Below, in pieces: positions 44,016 to 53,513 of a stretch of DNA of 64,000 nt (position 1 is its first letter; every line of letters begins with the position of its first letter). A model generated the notes under the pieces. The model made no database searches. It was not told the origin of the DNA and saw only the letters and a program-made list of their open reading frames with translations. Made by a program: the position numbers and the translations under genes. The DNA comes from Salinispora fenicalii. Lineage in GTDB: Bacteria > Actinomycetota > Actinomycetes > Mycobacteriales > Micromonosporaceae. The stretch lies in the NCBI RefSeq assembly GCF_000514815.1, contig NZ_AZWQ01000017.1:123401-187400 (forward strand), given 5' to 3'.

Positions 44016-45041
44016 TCAGCGGGGGCGGTCTCGGTCCTTGGACGGCTGCACCCGCTTCGGCTCACCGGGCATCTTGGGGTGTTCCGGCGGGTAGGGCAGG
44101 TCGCCCTGCCCGTTGGCGGCGTCCCGCTCGGCCCACTCCAGCAGGGGCGTGATGTCCCACGCGGCGTCATCGATGTCGGCGTGCGGGTCGCCGCGCTCGG
44201 CCAGCCGTGCCGGCACGCTGCGCAGGTCGAAGTCGTCCGGGTCGACGTCGGCCAGTTCGTCCCAGGCCAGCGGGGTGGAGGCGGTGGCGCGGGCGTTGGC
44301 CCGCAGCGAGTACGCGCAGGCGATCGTCCGGTCCCGGGCCATCTGGTTGAAGTCGACGAAGACCCGGGAGCCGCGCTCCTCCTTCCACCATGCGGTGGTG
44401 ACCAGGTCGGGCCGGCGCCGCTCCAGCTCCCGGGCCAGGGCGATGGTCGCCCGGCGGACCTCGACGAAGGTCCAGCGGGGCTGGATCCGCAGATAGACGT
44501 GGACGCCCCGGCCGCCGGAGGTCTTCGGCCAACCGGGGACACCGAGCTCAGCCAGGACCTCGCGGAGCTCGGTCGCCGCTTTGGCCGCGTCGGCGAAGTC
44601 GGTGCCGGGCTGCGGGTCGAGGTCGATCCGCAGCTCGTCGGGGTGGTCCGGGGCGGCGGCCCGCACCGGCCACGGGTGGAAGACCACGGTGCCCATCTGA
44701 GCTGCCCACGCCACATGGGCCAGATCAGCCGGGCAGAGCTCGGCCGCCTTGCGGCCACTGGGGAAGCTGATCTGCGCGGTGCGGACCCAGGGGGGCACAC
44801 CGCGGGCGGGCACCCGTTTCTGGAAGAAGGCCTCCCCCTCGATCCCCTCGGGGAAGCGTTGCAGGGTGGTCGGCCGCTCGCCGAGTGCGCGCATGATGCC
44901 CGGGCCGACGGCGAGGTAGTAGTGGAAGACATCGGCCTTGGTGAACCCGCGTTGCGGAAAAATCACCCGATCGGGGCTGCTCAGCCGGACCCGCTCCCCG
45001 GCGACCTCGATCTCTTCGGCCGCGGCCTTCGTGCCACCCAT
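44016..45041 (-). CDS. LigD-like NHEJ DNA polymerase/primase domain protein
   Basis: 341 residues. The archaeo-eukaryotic primase fold shows the metal-binding ELRIDLDPQPGTDF, SGGRGVHVYLRI and a VFVDFNQMARDRTIACAYSL segment; the opening LSSPDRVIFPQRGFTKAD is typical of LigD polymerase domains. It has no ligase or nuclease domain, so the LigD activities are split between this gene and the ligase at 40.8 kb. No Ku gene is seen in the window. It is divergent from msrB. Confidence 0.87.
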   Translation of the reverse strand: MGGTKAAAEEIEVAGERVRLSSPDRVIFPQRGFTKADVFHYYLAVGPGIMRALGERPTTLQRFPEGIEGEAFFQKRVPARGVPPWVRTAQISFPSGRKAAELCPADLAHVAWAAQMGTVVFHPWPVRAAAPDHPDELRIDLDPQPGTDFADAAKAATELREVLAELGVPGWPKTSGGRGVHVYLRIQPRWTFVEVRRATIALARELERRRPDLVTTAWWKEERGSRVFVDFNQMARDRTIACAYSLRANARATASTPLAWDELADVDPDDFDLRSVPARLAERGDPHADIDDAAWDITPLLEWAERDAANGQGDLPYPPEHPKMPGEPKRVQPSKDRDRPR

Positions 45042-45088
45042 TGCGCGACCATATGCGATGGCGCCAACATTCGACGTACCGTTGGCGG

Positions 45089-45499
45089 GTGAGTCTCGAC
45101 GACAGTGAACTGCCCCGCACCGAGGACGAGTGGCGGGTTCGGCTCAGCCCCGAGGAGTTTCGGGTGCTACGGGAGCACGGCACCGAGGCCCCGTGGAGCG
45201 GCGAGTACGTGGACACCAAGACCCCGGGGGTCTACCACTGCCGCGCCTGCGGGCTGGAGCTGTTTGCCAGCGATGCGAAGTTCGACTCGCACTGCGGCTG
45301 GCCGAGCTTCGACGACGCCATTCCCGGACGGGTCCGGGAGGTCGAGGACCGGAGTATGGGCATGGTTCGGACGGAGATCCGCTGTGCCCGCTGCGACAGC
45401 CACCTGGGGCACGTCTTCACCGGTGAGGGTTTCACCCCGAAGGACACCCGGCACTGTGTGAACTCGGTGTCCCTCCGACTGGAGCCACGCGACTCCTGA
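45089..45499 (+). CDS. msrB: Peptide-methionine (R)-S-oxide reductase MsrB
   Basis: 136 residues from GTG 45089. Zinc-binding CRAC (residues 51-54) and CARC, the substrate region HCGWPSFDDAIPG, and the catalytic Cys in DTRHCVNSVSL (C123) identify MsrB. It reduces methionine-R-sulfoxide in oxidised proteins. An ATG at 45041 would overlap the divergent gene and is less likely. Its stop lies in a 23-base-period duplication. Confidence 0.92.
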   Translation: MSLDDSELPRTEDEWRVRLSPEEFRVLREHGTEAPWSGEYVDTKTPGVYHCRACGLELFASDAKFDSHCGWPSFDDAIPGRVREVEDRSMGMVRTEIRCARCDSHLGHVFTGEGFTPKDTRHCVNSVSLRLEPRDS

Positions 45500-45530
45500 C
45501 GGCGGGCGTGCGCGACTCCTGACGGCGGGC
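45489..45530. repeat. Tandem duplication (23-base period) across the msrB stop
   Basis: GCGACTCCTGACGGCGGGC occurs at 45489-45507 and again at 45512-45530. The first copy contains the msrB stop TGA. Confidence 0.65.
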
Positions 45531-45660
45531 CGGGACGCGCGGGGGTACGAGCGGTGGAGTGGGGACGCCGATAATCCGCTCCGGTTCGCCGATTCCGGTT
45601 GCCGGCCCGCAGCGGATGTTCGACGCTTGCGGGTACGGAATCGAATTCGGGGGGTTTGTC

Positions 45661-45921
45661 ATGGCGATCTGTGAGGTCTGCGAGAACGACTACTGGATGA
45701 CGTTCGAGGTTCGCACGGTCGGCGGCGACGTGCACACCTTCGACAGCTTCGAGTGCGCCGCGCACAAGCTGGCGCCGATCTGCGAACACTGCCAGGTCAA
45801 GATCTTGGGCCACGGCGTCGAGGTCTCCGGCCGCTTCTTCTGCTGCGCCCACTGTGCCCGGAGCAAGGAGGGAACCGAGGGCGCCCAGGTCCGCGACTCG
45901 GTCGGCGCCCGGCCATCCTGA
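45661..45921 (+). CDS. Small cysteine-rich zinc-ribbon/metallothionein-like protein
   Basis: 86 residues starting MAICEVCENDYWMTFEV, with a GGGGGG stretch upstream. Cysteines form CEVC, an ECAAH pair, CEHC and FCCAHC, consistent with a metal-binding treble-clef or ribbon. The motif start AICEVC-N-Y is widespread in actinobacteria, where such proteins are annotated as hypothetical or metallothionein-like. Function unknown. Confidence 0.72.
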   Translation: MAICEVCENDYWMTFEVRTVGGDVHTFDSFECAAHKLAPICEHCQVKILGHGVEVSGRFFCCAHCARSKEGTEGAQVRDSVGARPS

Positions 45922-46062
45922 GCGGACAGGGACAACAGGGCAGGGCCGGTCAAGCACTCCAGGTAGCGGCTTCGGAGGCGGAGACCGCCGCGATGGAGTT
46001 CGGGCGTCGACGTTAGCAAGCGGTAAGAAGCCTCGGCACCGTAGCGGGGCTAACATCCGGAC

Positions 46063-46644
46063 ATGCCCACCATGACCCGGTCAATTCCGATCGCACTGAC
46101 CGTCGTTCTGGCGCTCTCCGCCTGCGGGAGCTCCGAGGACACCTCCGCGAATGCCGAGCCCGCCCCCGCCCCGACGACCGCAGCCGCCAGCGCGCCCGCC
46201 ACCACCGCGGCGAGCCCGACCGGCGAGCCGGCACCCGAGGTGCCGCAGACCCTCGACTTCACCGCCCGCACCCTCGACGGTGGCACCTTCGCCGGGGCCA
46301 GCCTCGCCGGCAAGCCGACCGTTTTCTGGTTCTGGGCCGCCTGGTGCCCCAAGTGCCGGGGCTCAGCCGAATCGGTGGCGGCCGTGCAGCAGGACAACGC
46401 CGACCGGGTGAACGTGGTCGGGGTGGCCGGGCTCGGCAGCGGTGACGACGCGATGCGCCGATTCGCCCAGGACACGGGCATCGAGGGCTTCCCGCAACTG
46501 GCCGACGACGCGGGCGAGGTGTGGCAGCGGTTCGAGGTGGTCTCGCAGCAGTACTACGTGCTGCTGGACTCCGCCGGCAAGGTCGTCCACAAGGGCTCAC
46601 TCTCCGAGTCCGACCTCCGCAAGCGGGTCGCGGAGCTGACCTGA
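46063..46644 (+). CDS. TlpA-like thioredoxin-fold lipoprotein
   Basis: 193 residues. The lipobox LSAC near residue 25 is followed by a Pro/Ala/Thr-rich linker, then a redoxin domain with FWFWAAWCPKCRG (active-site C95 and C98) and a late VLLDSAGKVVHKG strand. It should act outside the membrane as a thiol-disulfide reductase. The ccdA gene begins one base after its stop, and CcdA normally supplies electrons to such proteins. Confidence 0.88.
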   Translation: MPTMTRSIPIALTVVLALSACGSSEDTSANAEPAPAPTTAAASAPATTAASPTGEPAPEVPQTLDFTARTLDGGTFAGASLAGKPTVFWFWAAWCPKCRGSAESVAAVQQDNADRVNVVGVAGLGSGDDAMRRFAQDTGIEGFPQLADDAGEVWQRFEVVSQQYYVLLDSAGKVVHKGSLSESDLRKRVAELT

Positions 46645-46645
46645 G

Positions 46646-47587
46646 ATGTTTGACGCCCCCTACGGTCTCGCGCTCGGCGCCGGGCTGCTCGCCGCCGTCA
46701 ACCCGTGCGGCTTCGCGCTGCTGCCGGCGTACCTGTCGATGCTGGTGCTGGGGGACGGCCCGGCGGACGGCCACGGGCCGCTCGCGCCGGTGGGTCGGGC
46801 GTTGGCCCTGACCGCCGCCATGACCCTCGGCTTCGTCGCCGTCTTCGGTGGGTTCGGGCTCCTCGCCGGCCCCGCCGCCGACGCCCTGGCCAGCCGCCTG
46901 CCCTGGGTGTCGGTCGTGATCGGGCTCGCCCTGGTCGCCACCGGCGGCTGGCTCGTCGCGGGCCGGGCGCTACCGACCTTCGCCCCGCGGCTCGCCAACG
47001 GCCCCGAGGTCCGGCGCAACTTTGGATCGATGGTCCTCTTCGGTATGGCCTACGCGATCGCTTCCCTCGGCTGCACCATCGGACCGTTCCTGGCCGTGGT
47101 GGTCGCCGGATTCCGGGCGGGCAGCCCGCTCGCCGGGATCGGGCTCTTCGTCGCGTACGCGGTCGGGATGGGCCTGGTGGTCGGTGCCGCCGCGCTCGCG
47201 GTCGCGCTGGCCCGGGAGTCTCTGGTCCGGCGCACCCGACGGGCCGGGCCCCTGCTCGGCCGCGTCGCCGGCCTGCTGCTGGTGCTGACCGGCGGCTACG
47301 TCGCCTGGTACGGCTGGTACGAGATCCGGCTCTTCGCCGGCGGCGACGTCAACGACCCGGTGGTCGACGCGGCCGGTCAGGTGCAGACCACGATCAGCGG
47401 GTGGGTGGACAGTCTGGGCCCGTGGACGATCGGGACCGCGGTCGCCGCGCTGTTCGCGGTGGCGGTCGCCGGCACGCTGCTTCGCCGGCGACGCTCCGCC
47501 TCCCGACAGTCGGCGCCGGCATCGGCATCGGCATCGGCATCGGCATCGGCCAGCGACCTACCATCGCAGGATGCTGCCCATCGCTGA
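46646..47587 (+). CDS. ccdA: CcdA-type cytochrome c biogenesis/thiol electron carrier
   Basis: 313 residues with about seven membrane helices. The first helix carries NPCGFALLPAYLSML and the fourth ASLGCTIGPFLAV, giving the two conserved membrane cysteines. It moves electrons from cytoplasmic thioredoxin to the TlpA-like partner encoded just before. The C-terminus has an (Ala-Ser)n run from a GGCATC microsatellite and overlaps the next gene by 17 bases. Confidence 0.9.
   Translation: MFDAPYGLALGAGLLAAVNPCGFALLPAYLSMLVLGDGPADGHGPLAPVGRALALTAAMTLGFVAVFGGFGLLAGPAADALASRLPWVSVVIGLALVATGGWLVAGRALPTFAPRLANGPEVRRNFGSMVLFGMAYAIASLGCTIGPFLAVVVAGFRAGSPLAGIGLFVAYAVGMGLVVGAAALAVALARESLVRRTRRAGPLLGRVAGLLLVLTGGYVAWYGWYEIRLFAGGDVNDPVVDAAGQVQTTISGWVDSLGPWTIGTAVAALFAVAVAGTLLRRRRSASRQSAPASASASASASASDLPSQDAAHR
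47518..47550. repeat. GGCATC microsatellite
   Basis: Five and a half copies of GGCATC encode alternating Ala-Ser at the CcdA C-terminus, just before the overlap with the next start. The copy number may vary between strains without shifting the frame. Confidence 0.75.
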
Positions 47588-48023
47588 GCTCCGGACCGCC
47601 TCCTTCGCCGACCTGTCCGCCCGTGCCTTCCATGACCTGCTCCGACTACGTCTGGACGTGTTCGTGGTGGAACAGGAGTGCCCGTACCCGGAGCTGGACG
47701 GCCGGGATGTGGAGCCGGGCACCCGCCACCTCTGGCTGGAGCAGGCCGGGGTGCCGGTGGCGTACCTGCGGATCCTGGCCGATCCGGACGGCCGGCGACA
47801 GATCGGCCGGGTGGTGGTGGCGAAGGAGGCGCGCGGCGCGGGGTACGCGGGCCAGCTGATGACCGCGGCCCTGGTGGAGGTCGGTGAGAGCCGGTGCACC
47901 CTCGAAGCCCAGTCGCAGCTGGTCGACTTCTACACCCGGCACGGGTTCACCGTCACCGGGCCGGAGTACCTCGAGGACGGCATCCTGCACACGCCGATGC
48001 GCCGGGAAGTACCGGCGGCGTAG
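47571..48023 (+). CDS. ElaA-type GNAT acetyltransferase
   Basis: 150 residues. LRLDVFVVEQECPYPELDG and RHLWLEQAGVPVAYLRIL are typical of ElaA-like GNATs; the acetyl-CoA loop reads VAKEARGAGYAGQLM and the end is GPEYLEDGILHTPMRR. It starts inside the ccdA 3' end, implying coupled translation. Substrate unknown. Confidence 0.85.
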   Translation: MLPIAELRTASFADLSARAFHDLLRLRLDVFVVEQECPYPELDGRDVEPGTRHLWLEQAGVPVAYLRILADPDGRRQIGRVVVAKEARGAGYAGQLMTAALVEVGESRCTLEAQSQLVDFYTRHGFTVTGPEYLEDGILHTPMRREVPAA

Positions 48024-48034
48024 AACACCGCGGA

Positions 48035-48072
48035 TCGCTACCGGGCCGGGCTCAGATCCGGCCCGGTAGCGA
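48035..48072. terminator. Strong bidirectional hairpin
   Basis: Perfect 15-base arms TCGCTACCGGGCCGG (48035-48049) and CCGGCCCGGTAGCGA (48058-48072) with an 8-base loop. It lies between the convergent ElaA and LysR genes and overlaps the last LysR codons. Confidence 0.8.
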
Positions 48073-48940
48073 AGGTGTCGCGGCAGTGCCGGACTAGTCG
48101 GTCGAGGGCTGGGCTCTTCGTACCGCTCCAGACCAGGGCCAGCAGGGCTGGCTCATCGACGTCGACGATCGGCAGCACGATCAGGCGGCCGTGGTAGTCC
48201 CGCGACATGGATTCGGAAAGGATGGCCACACCCAGCCCACGGGCGGCGAGGTCGGCGATGGCGTCCGCGGCGCTGGCCTGGACGCTGATGGTCGGGCGGA
48301 CTCGGTGCCGGGTGCAGGCCCGGTCGAGGACGGTACGGATGCCGGTGCCCTCGGGCATGCACACCAGCGGGTGGTCGGCGAGGTCGGCCATGCTCACCGC
48401 CGCCTGTTCGGCGAGGAGATGCCCGGGTGGGACGAGGGCGACGAGTGGTTCGCTGATGATCGTAAGGGCGTTTGACCCGGCGGGTGTGGGATCGGCGGTG
48501 CCGATGAGAGCAAGGTCGACAGCACCGGACTGGACGTCACGGAGGAGCCGGGCCGAGTGGTGCTCCAGCAAGGTGATCTCCACGCCGGGGTGCGCGTGGT
48601 GAAACGCCGCCAGGGCGTCGAAGAACGGGGTGACTGTGCATCCGATGACCATGCCGACGGTGAGGCGACCGCGGATGAGTCCGATCACGTCGCCGACCGC
48701 CTGTTTCATCGCGTCCGAACAGGCGAGCGCGGCCCGGGCGTGTTCGAGTGCGGCCCGGCCGGCATCGGTGAGGCTCGCCGTTCGGGTGGAGCGGTCGAAA
48801 AGGGTGGCGCCGAGTTCGCGTTCGAGCTCACGGATTTGTGCGCTCACTCCGGGTTGGCTGATCCGGACCCGCTCGGCAGCGCGGGTGAAGCTGGCTTCCT
48901 CGGCGACTGCGACAAAGTACTCCAGCTGCCTCAGTTCCAT
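48038..48940 (-). CDS. LysR-family transcriptional regulator
   Basis: 300 residues. The winged helix-turn-helix is MELRQLEYFVAVAEEASFTR and RVRISQPGVSAQIRELEREL; the rest is the PBP-type effector domain (GMVIGCTVTPFFDALAAF). It is divergent from an NTF2-fold gene, with a T-N11-A site between them, and probably controls that gene and itself. The effector is unknown. Confidence 0.88.
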   Translation of the reverse strand: MELRQLEYFVAVAEEASFTRAAERVRISQPGVSAQIRELERELGATLFDRSTRTASLTDAGRAALEHARAALACSDAMKQAVGDVIGLIRGRLTVGMVIGCTVTPFFDALAAFHHAHPGVEITLLEHHSARLLRDVQSGAVDLALIGTADPTPAGSNALTIISEPLVALVPPGHLLAEQAAVSMADLADHPLVCMPEGTGIRTVLDRACTRHRVRPTISVQASAADAIADLAARGLGVAILSESMSRDYHGRLIVLPIVDVDEPALLALVWSGTKSPALDRLVRHCRDTFATGPDLSPAR

Positions 48941-48950
48941 AACTACAGAT

Positions 48951-48963
48951 TATAGCTTTCATA
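48951..48963. promoter_or_regulatory. LysR-type T-N11-A box
   Basis: TATAGCTTTCATA is a TAT-N7-ATA dyad with T-N11-A spacing, 10 bases upstream of the LysR start codon in a short AT-rich patch. It is a candidate autoregulatory site. Confidence 0.5.
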
Positions 48964-49096
48964 AAAAGTATCTGTTGGACTTCCGAAGCCACCAGAGGCA
49001 CGCTTGATTCCGCAGGAAACACCGAACGAAGCGCGTGGTTCTGCGGGAAGCGTTGAACAGAACGCTGCATCCCGCAGGAACGTCAAGGGGGAAATC

Positions 49097-49465
49097 ATGT
49101 CGAGCCGTGCGAAAGCCATGCAGCCCGAGGACCTGACCCGTCTGTTCGTCGAGCGCTCCAACGCCGGCGACGCCGCGGGCGTCGCCGAACTCTACGAACC
49201 GGACGCGGTCCTGGCCTACCCGCCCGGCGAAACGACTGTCGGGCGCGCGGCGATCCAGGCCCTGTGGGAAAAGGTGCTCGCCAACCGGCCACACTTCACA
49301 CCGGAAGAGCCGCTACCCACGCTTGTCTGCGGCGACCTCGCCCTCACCTCGACACCGCCGAGCGACGGCGCGGGCGCTCGGGCCCAGGTCGTCCGCCGCC
49401 AACCCGACGGGTCCTGGCTACGCGTGCTCGACCAGCCGGAGTTCACCAACCCCACCCCGGCTTGA
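49097..49465 (+). CDS. NTF2/SnoaL-like protein
   Basis: 122 residues from ATG 49097 with GGGGGAA upstream. LFVERSNAGDAAGVAELYEPDAVLAYPPG is the usual opening of SnoaL/ketosteroid isomerase-like cone folds (read as LFVERSNAGDAAGV and AELYEPDAVLAYPPG). The catalytic residues are not clear, so the reaction is unknown. The preceding 90 bases contain repeats of a GCAGGAA/GCGGGAA motif and the small inverted repeat GCGTT-N6-AACGC. Confidence 0.72.
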   Translation: MSSRAKAMQPEDLTRLFVERSNAGDAAGVAELYEPDAVLAYPPGETTVGRAAIQALWEKVLANRPHFTPEEPLPTLVCGDLALTSTPPSDGAGARAQVVRRQPDGSWLRVLDQPEFTNPTPA

Positions 49466-49566
49466 CCCTCCCGAACGCCCTACCCACACCCGGCGGCCAC
49501 CCACGGCCCCTCGGCTGCAAGAGCGGCTGAGCCGGCCGGGCCGCCGGGATGGGGAGGACGCCGCGA

Positions 49567-50268
49567 TCAGGGCAGGCTGGCGATGATGTCGGCGATCGAG
49601 CGGCGACGGCCGGTGTAGAACGGGATCTCCTCCCGGACGTGCCGGCGGGCACGGGAGGCCCGCAGGTCCCGCATCAGGTCAACGATGCGGTGCAGCTCGT
49701 CGGCTTCGAAGGCGAGCAGCCACTCGTAGTCGCCCAGGGCGAACGAGGAGACCGTGTTGGCCCGCACGTCGGGGTAGCCGCGGGCCATCCCGCCGTGCTC
49801 GGCCAACAGCTCCCGCCGCTCCGCGTCCGGCAGCAGATACCACTCGTACGAGCGGACGAACGGGTACACGCAGAGATAGTCCCGGGCCTGCTCACCGGCG
49901 AGGAACGCCGGGATGTGGCTCTTGTTGAACTCCGCCGGCCGGTGCAGCCCGAGCTGGGACCAGACCGGGGTCAACGAACGCCCCAGCGTGGTACGCCGGA
50001 ACCGCAGGTACGCGTCCTGCAGCGCGTCGCTCGACGAGGAGTGCCACCAGATCATCAGGTCGGCGTCGGCGCGCAGCCCCGCCACGTCGTACGTGCCGCG
50101 GATGGTCACGTCCTCGCCGGCCAGTTCGTCGAAGAAGGCCGTCGCCTCGGCGGTGACGTTCTCACGTAGTGACGGCAGGGCCTGGCTCGCCCGATACACC
50201 GACCACATGGTGTACCGGATCGTCGCGTTCAGCTCGTTCAGCCGGGCCGCGTTGGTCTGCTCGGTCAT
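49567..50268 (-). CDS. hemQ: Coproheme decarboxylase HemQ (chlorite dismutase family)
   Basis: 233 residues from ATG 50268. [45 protein letters not shown] and [20 protein letters not shown] (here [16 protein letters not shown]) are family motifs. In actinobacteria HemQ decarboxylates iron-coproporphyrin III to haem b, the last step of the coproporphyrin-dependent pathway. The start overlaps the hemG stop by four bases, and hemE precedes hemG. Confidence 0.92.
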   Translation of the reverse strand: MTEQTNAARLNELNATIRYTMWSVYRASQALPSLRENVTAEATAFFDELAGEDVTIRGTYDVAGLRADADLMIWWHSSSSDALQDAYLRFRRTTLGRSLTPVWSQLGLHRPAEFNKSHIPAFLAGEQARDYLCVYPFVRSYEWYLLPDAERRELLAEHGGMARGYPDVRANTVSSFALGDYEWLLAFEADELHRIVDLMRDLRASRARRHVREEIPFYTGRRRSIADIIASLP

Positions 50269-51674
50269 TTCCCGGAACCCTTCAGTGCAGTGATGATCTC
50301 GTCGGCCGCCGCCGTGCCGGAACGGATACAGACCGGAATTCCGACGCCGTCGTAGCCGGCGCCCGCCAGCGCGAGGGTTGGCCGCTGTGCCCGCAGCGTC
50401 GCCCGCGCCGACGCCACCCGTTCCAGGTGACCCGGCGCGTACTGCGGCAGCGACCCACCCCAGCGCTGCACGTGGGTGGCGACGGGGGTGGGCAGTTCGG
50501 CACCGAGCACCGCCGACAGTTCCCGGTGCACGGTGTCGACGAGTTCCCCGTCGGGACGCTGCAGCTGCGCCTCGTCCCCGTACCGGCCGACTGAGGCGCG
50601 GACCAGGGTCAACCCGTCGGGCCGGCGCAGGTGCCCCCACTTGGTGGTGAAGAAAGTGGACGCTTTCATCAGCAGCCCCTCGCCGACCGGGACCAGGAGG
50701 CCGGAGAGCGCGGGCAACTCCGTCGCCGGCAACGCGAGGGTGACCAGTGCGACGCTGGCGTAGGCCAGGTCACCGACGTTCTCGGCGGCAGCCGGGGCGA
50801 CATCGGCGAGCAGCCGCCCCGCCGGCCGGGCCGGCACGGCCAGCACCACGGCGTCGGCGTGGACCTGCTCCGCGTCGCCGTTCGGGCCGACGGTCAGGCG
50901 CCAGCCGGCGTCGACCGGGGTCAGCCCCCGGACCGTCGCGTTCCGCCGAATCGTGGCGCCGCTGGTTGCCGCGGCGGCCTCGACCAGGGTGCTGAGGCCA
51001 CCGGCCAGGGTGCCGAAGAACGGCGTCCCGGGCGACCGCGGCGCCGCCGCCTGCGCCGCGCGGACCGCGCCGACCAGGGTGTGTTCGACCCGGGCAGTCC
51101 GGGTCAGCGCGGGCATCGTGGCGGCCAGGGAGAGGTTATCGGCGCGGCCGGCGTAGACGCCGCCGAGCATCGGCTCGACCAACCGGTCGACGATCTCGTC
51201 CCCCAGCCGGGTCCGGACCAGCTCGCCGACGGTGACATCGGCGTCCGGGGCGAGCAACGGCCGGCCGGTGTCCACATCGGCCTCCGCGGTCGGGCGGGCC
51301 ACCGCCGCCACCGCCGCGAGATCCCCGGGGACGCCGATCAGCGTGCCCCGGGGCAGCGGATGCAGCTCGCCGCCGACCAGGAGCGCCGCCTGCCCGACGG
51401 TGGGGTGGACGATGTCGTCGGCCAGCCCCACCCGGCGGATCAGCGTTACCGCGGCTGATTCCCCGCCGGCCGAGTCGCGCATCAGGAACGCTTCCGCACC
51501 GAACTCCACCGGGGCACCGGCCAGCTCACCGGTGTGCAGCTTGCCGCCGAGGGAGTCGCTTCGCTCGTAGACCGTCACCTCAGTGTCGGCGGGAGCGTGG
51601 TCCCTCAGTGCAACGGCGGCGGCGAGCCCGGCGATCCCACCGCCGACCACCGCGATCCGCCACGGTGTCGCCAT
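50265..51674 (-). CDS. hemG: Coproporphyrinogen/protoporphyrinogen oxidase (HemG/HemY, CgoX)
   Basis: 469 residues. FAD-binding [19 protein letters not shown] at the N-terminus and the GXG-type end [20 protein letters not shown] (read in two parts) are typical of HemY oxidases. In the context of hemE and hemQ it should oxidise coproporphyrinogen III. It starts five bases before (upstream of) the hemE stop in transcript order, i.e. hemE-hemG spacing is very short, and it overlaps hemQ. Confidence 0.9.
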   Translation of the reverse strand: MATPWRIAVVGGGIAGLAAAVALRDHAPADTEVTVYERSDSLGGKLHTGELAGAPVEFGAEAFLMRDSAGGESAAVTLIRRVGLADDIVHPTVGQAALLVGGELHPLPRGTLIGVPGDLAAVAAVARPTAEADVDTGRPLLAPDADVTVGELVRTRLGDEIVDRLVEPMLGGVYAGRADNLSLAATMPALTRTARVEHTLVGAVRAAQAAAPRSPGTPFFGTLAGGLSTLVEAAAATSGATIRRNATVRGLTPVDAGWRLTVGPNGDAEQVHADAVVLAVPARPAGRLLADVAPAAAENVGDLAYASVALVTLALPATELPALSGLLVPVGEGLLMKASTFFTTKWGHLRRPDGLTLVRASVGRYGDEAQLQRPDGELVDTVHRELSAVLGAELPTPVATHVQRWGGSLPQYAPGHLERVASARATLRAQRPTLALAGAGYDGVGIPVCIRSGTAAADEIITALKGSGK

Positions 51675-51679
51675 GCCAC

Positions 51680-52777
51680 TCAGCTCCTTCCGTCTCCACG
51701 AGCGGTCAACTCATGGACCAGGGCCACCAGCCGGGTCAGGACGTCGGGGTCGGTCTCCGGTAGCACGCCGTGGCCAAGGTTGAAGATGTGTCCGGGGGCG
51801 GCACGCCCCTGCGCCAGCACCCGTCGGACCTCGGCCTCAAGTACCGGCCACGGGGCGAACAGCAGGCACGGATCCAGGTTGCCCTGCACCGCCTGCTGCG
51901 GGCCGACCCGGCGGGTAGCTACATCCAGCGGCGTACGCCAGTCAACGCCGACCACGTCGGCACCGGCCTCGCCCATCGCGGTGAGCAGCTCGCCGGTGCC
52001 CACCCCGAAGTGGATCCGAGGAACGCCAGCGTCGGCGAGGCCGGCGAGGACCACCTGCGAGTGCGGCAGCACGTACCGGCGGTAGTCGGCTTCGGAGAGG
52101 GCGCCGGCCCAGGAGTCGAAGAGCTGCACGGCGGAGACGCCGGCGTCGATCTGCACCTTCAGGAAGGCCAGCGTCACCTCGGCGAGTCGGCCGGCCAGGG
52201 CGTGCCACAGATCCGGGTCGCCGTACATCAGGGCCTTGGTCTTCGTATGGTTGCGCGACGGGCCCCCCTCGACGAGGTAGCTGGCGAGGGTGAACGGGGC
52301 GCCGGCGAAGCCGATCAGCGGGGTCGCACCCAGCTCTCCGACCAACATCCGGACCGCTTCGTCCACGTAGTGAACATCGTCGCGGTTGATCGGCCGGATC
52401 CGCTCCACGTCCGCCGCAGTGGTGACGGGATCGGTCACCACCGGGCCGGTGCCGGGGACGATGTCCAGCGCCACCCCGGCGGCGGCGACCGGCACCACGA
52501 TGTCGCTGAAGAGGATCGCCGCGTCAACCCCGTGCCGGCGTACCGGCTGGAGGGTGATCTCAGTGATCAGTTCCGGGCGGCGGCAGGACTCCAACATCGC
52601 CACGTTCGCCCGGATCTTCCGGTACTCCGGCAGTGAGCGGCCCGCCTGCCGCATGAACCAGACCGGGGTATGCGGGCCGGGTTTGCGCCGGCACGCCCGA
52701 ACAAAGGGGGAATCGGCCGGATCGCCGGGGCGAGGCCCCTCGTCTCGGGCGGCAGTGCCCGTGGTGTCGGTGCTCAT
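51680..52777 (-). CDS. hemE: Uroporphyrinogen decarboxylase
   Basis: 365 residues from ATG 52777 ([14 protein letters not shown]); a start six codons upstream is possible. Motifs include [35 protein letters not shown], and [20 protein letters not shown], all near-invariant in HemE. It converts uroporphyrinogen III to coproporphyrinogen III. It is the first gene of the hemE-hemG-hemQ operon and divergent from the DUF3000 gene. Confidence 0.95.
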   Translation of the reverse strand: MSTDTTGTAARDEGPRPGDPADSPFVRACRRKPGPHTPVWFMRQAGRSLPEYRKIRANVAMLESCRRPELITEITLQPVRRHGVDAAILFSDIVVPVAAAGVALDIVPGTGPVVTDPVTTAADVERIRPINRDDVHYVDEAVRMLVGELGATPLIGFAGAPFTLASYLVEGGPSRNHTKTKALMYGDPDLWHALAGRLAEVTLAFLKVQIDAGVSAVQLFDSWAGALSEADYRRYVLPHSQVVLAGLADAGVPRIHFGVGTGELLTAMGEAGADVVGVDWRTPLDVATRRVGPQQAVQGNLDPCLLFAPWPVLEAEVRRVLAQGRAAPGHIFNLGHGVLPETDPDVLTRLVALVHELTARGDGRS

Positions 52778-52940
52778 CGTGGCCCATCGTGCCACGCCGC
52801 CCGCCCCGCCCCGCCGTCACCGTCACATCGTGTGATCCGCGCCCACATAGCGGCATTCTGGGCCGGACACGGTCGCCGGCCGCCCCAAGTTCCCGGCGTG
52901 CCGCCGAATCGGCTGACCCGGGGACCTTTACGCTTCGGTA

Positions 52941-53513
52941 ATGACCCCCCCGACCGCGCTCCCGGAGACGTTCGCCCGCGCGGTTGACGGGCTACGATCG
53001 GCCGCCACCCGGGCAGAGATCCAGTTGGAAGAGATCGGCGCACCCCAACGGCTGGCCCCCTTCACCTTCGCCCTCGCCGCGACCGTCCTCCGCGACGACG
53101 ACGAGGTGGCGAACGGACGCCTGATCCTCCTACACGATCCCGCCGGGCATGAGGCGTGGCAGGGCACGCTACGACTGGTCACGTACGTCACCGCCGAGCT
53201 TGAGGTGGACTTGGCCGCCGATCCGCTCCTACCGGAGGTGGGCTGGGCCTGGCTGATCGACGCCCTCCAGGTGCGGCACGCCCGGCACCGGGCGATCGGA
53301 GGTACGGTCACGCAGACCATGTCGACCCGGTTCGGTGATCTGGCTGGGCCACCCGCGGCCGGCGATGTCGAGATCCGGGCATCCTGGACGCCGGTGGATG
53401 ACAAGCTCGTGCCGCATCTGCACGCCTGGTGCACCCTGCTCGCCTCGACCGCCGGTCTCCCGCCGCCCGGGGTGACGGCGCTCCCCGAGCGCCGCCCCGC
53501 CGGCACGGCCTGA
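52941..53513 (+). CDS. DUF3000 family protein
   Basis: 190 residues. The pattern PFTFALAATVL, DDEVANGRLILLHDPAGHEA, WAWLIDAL and AGDVEIRASWTP is that of the actinobacterial DUF3000 family, commonly encoded between hemE and RNase D in actinomycetes, as here. No function is established. Its end lies in a stop-spanning repeat. Confidence 0.87.
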   Translation: MTPPTALPETFARAVDGLRSAATRAEIQLEEIGAPQRLAPFTFALAATVLRDDDEVANGRLILLHDPAGHEAWQGTLRLVTYVTAELEVDLAADPLLPEVGWAWLIDALQVRHARHRAIGGTVTQTMSTRFGDLAGPPAAGDVEIRASWTPVDDKLVPHLHAWCTLLASTAGLPPPGVTALPERRPAGTA

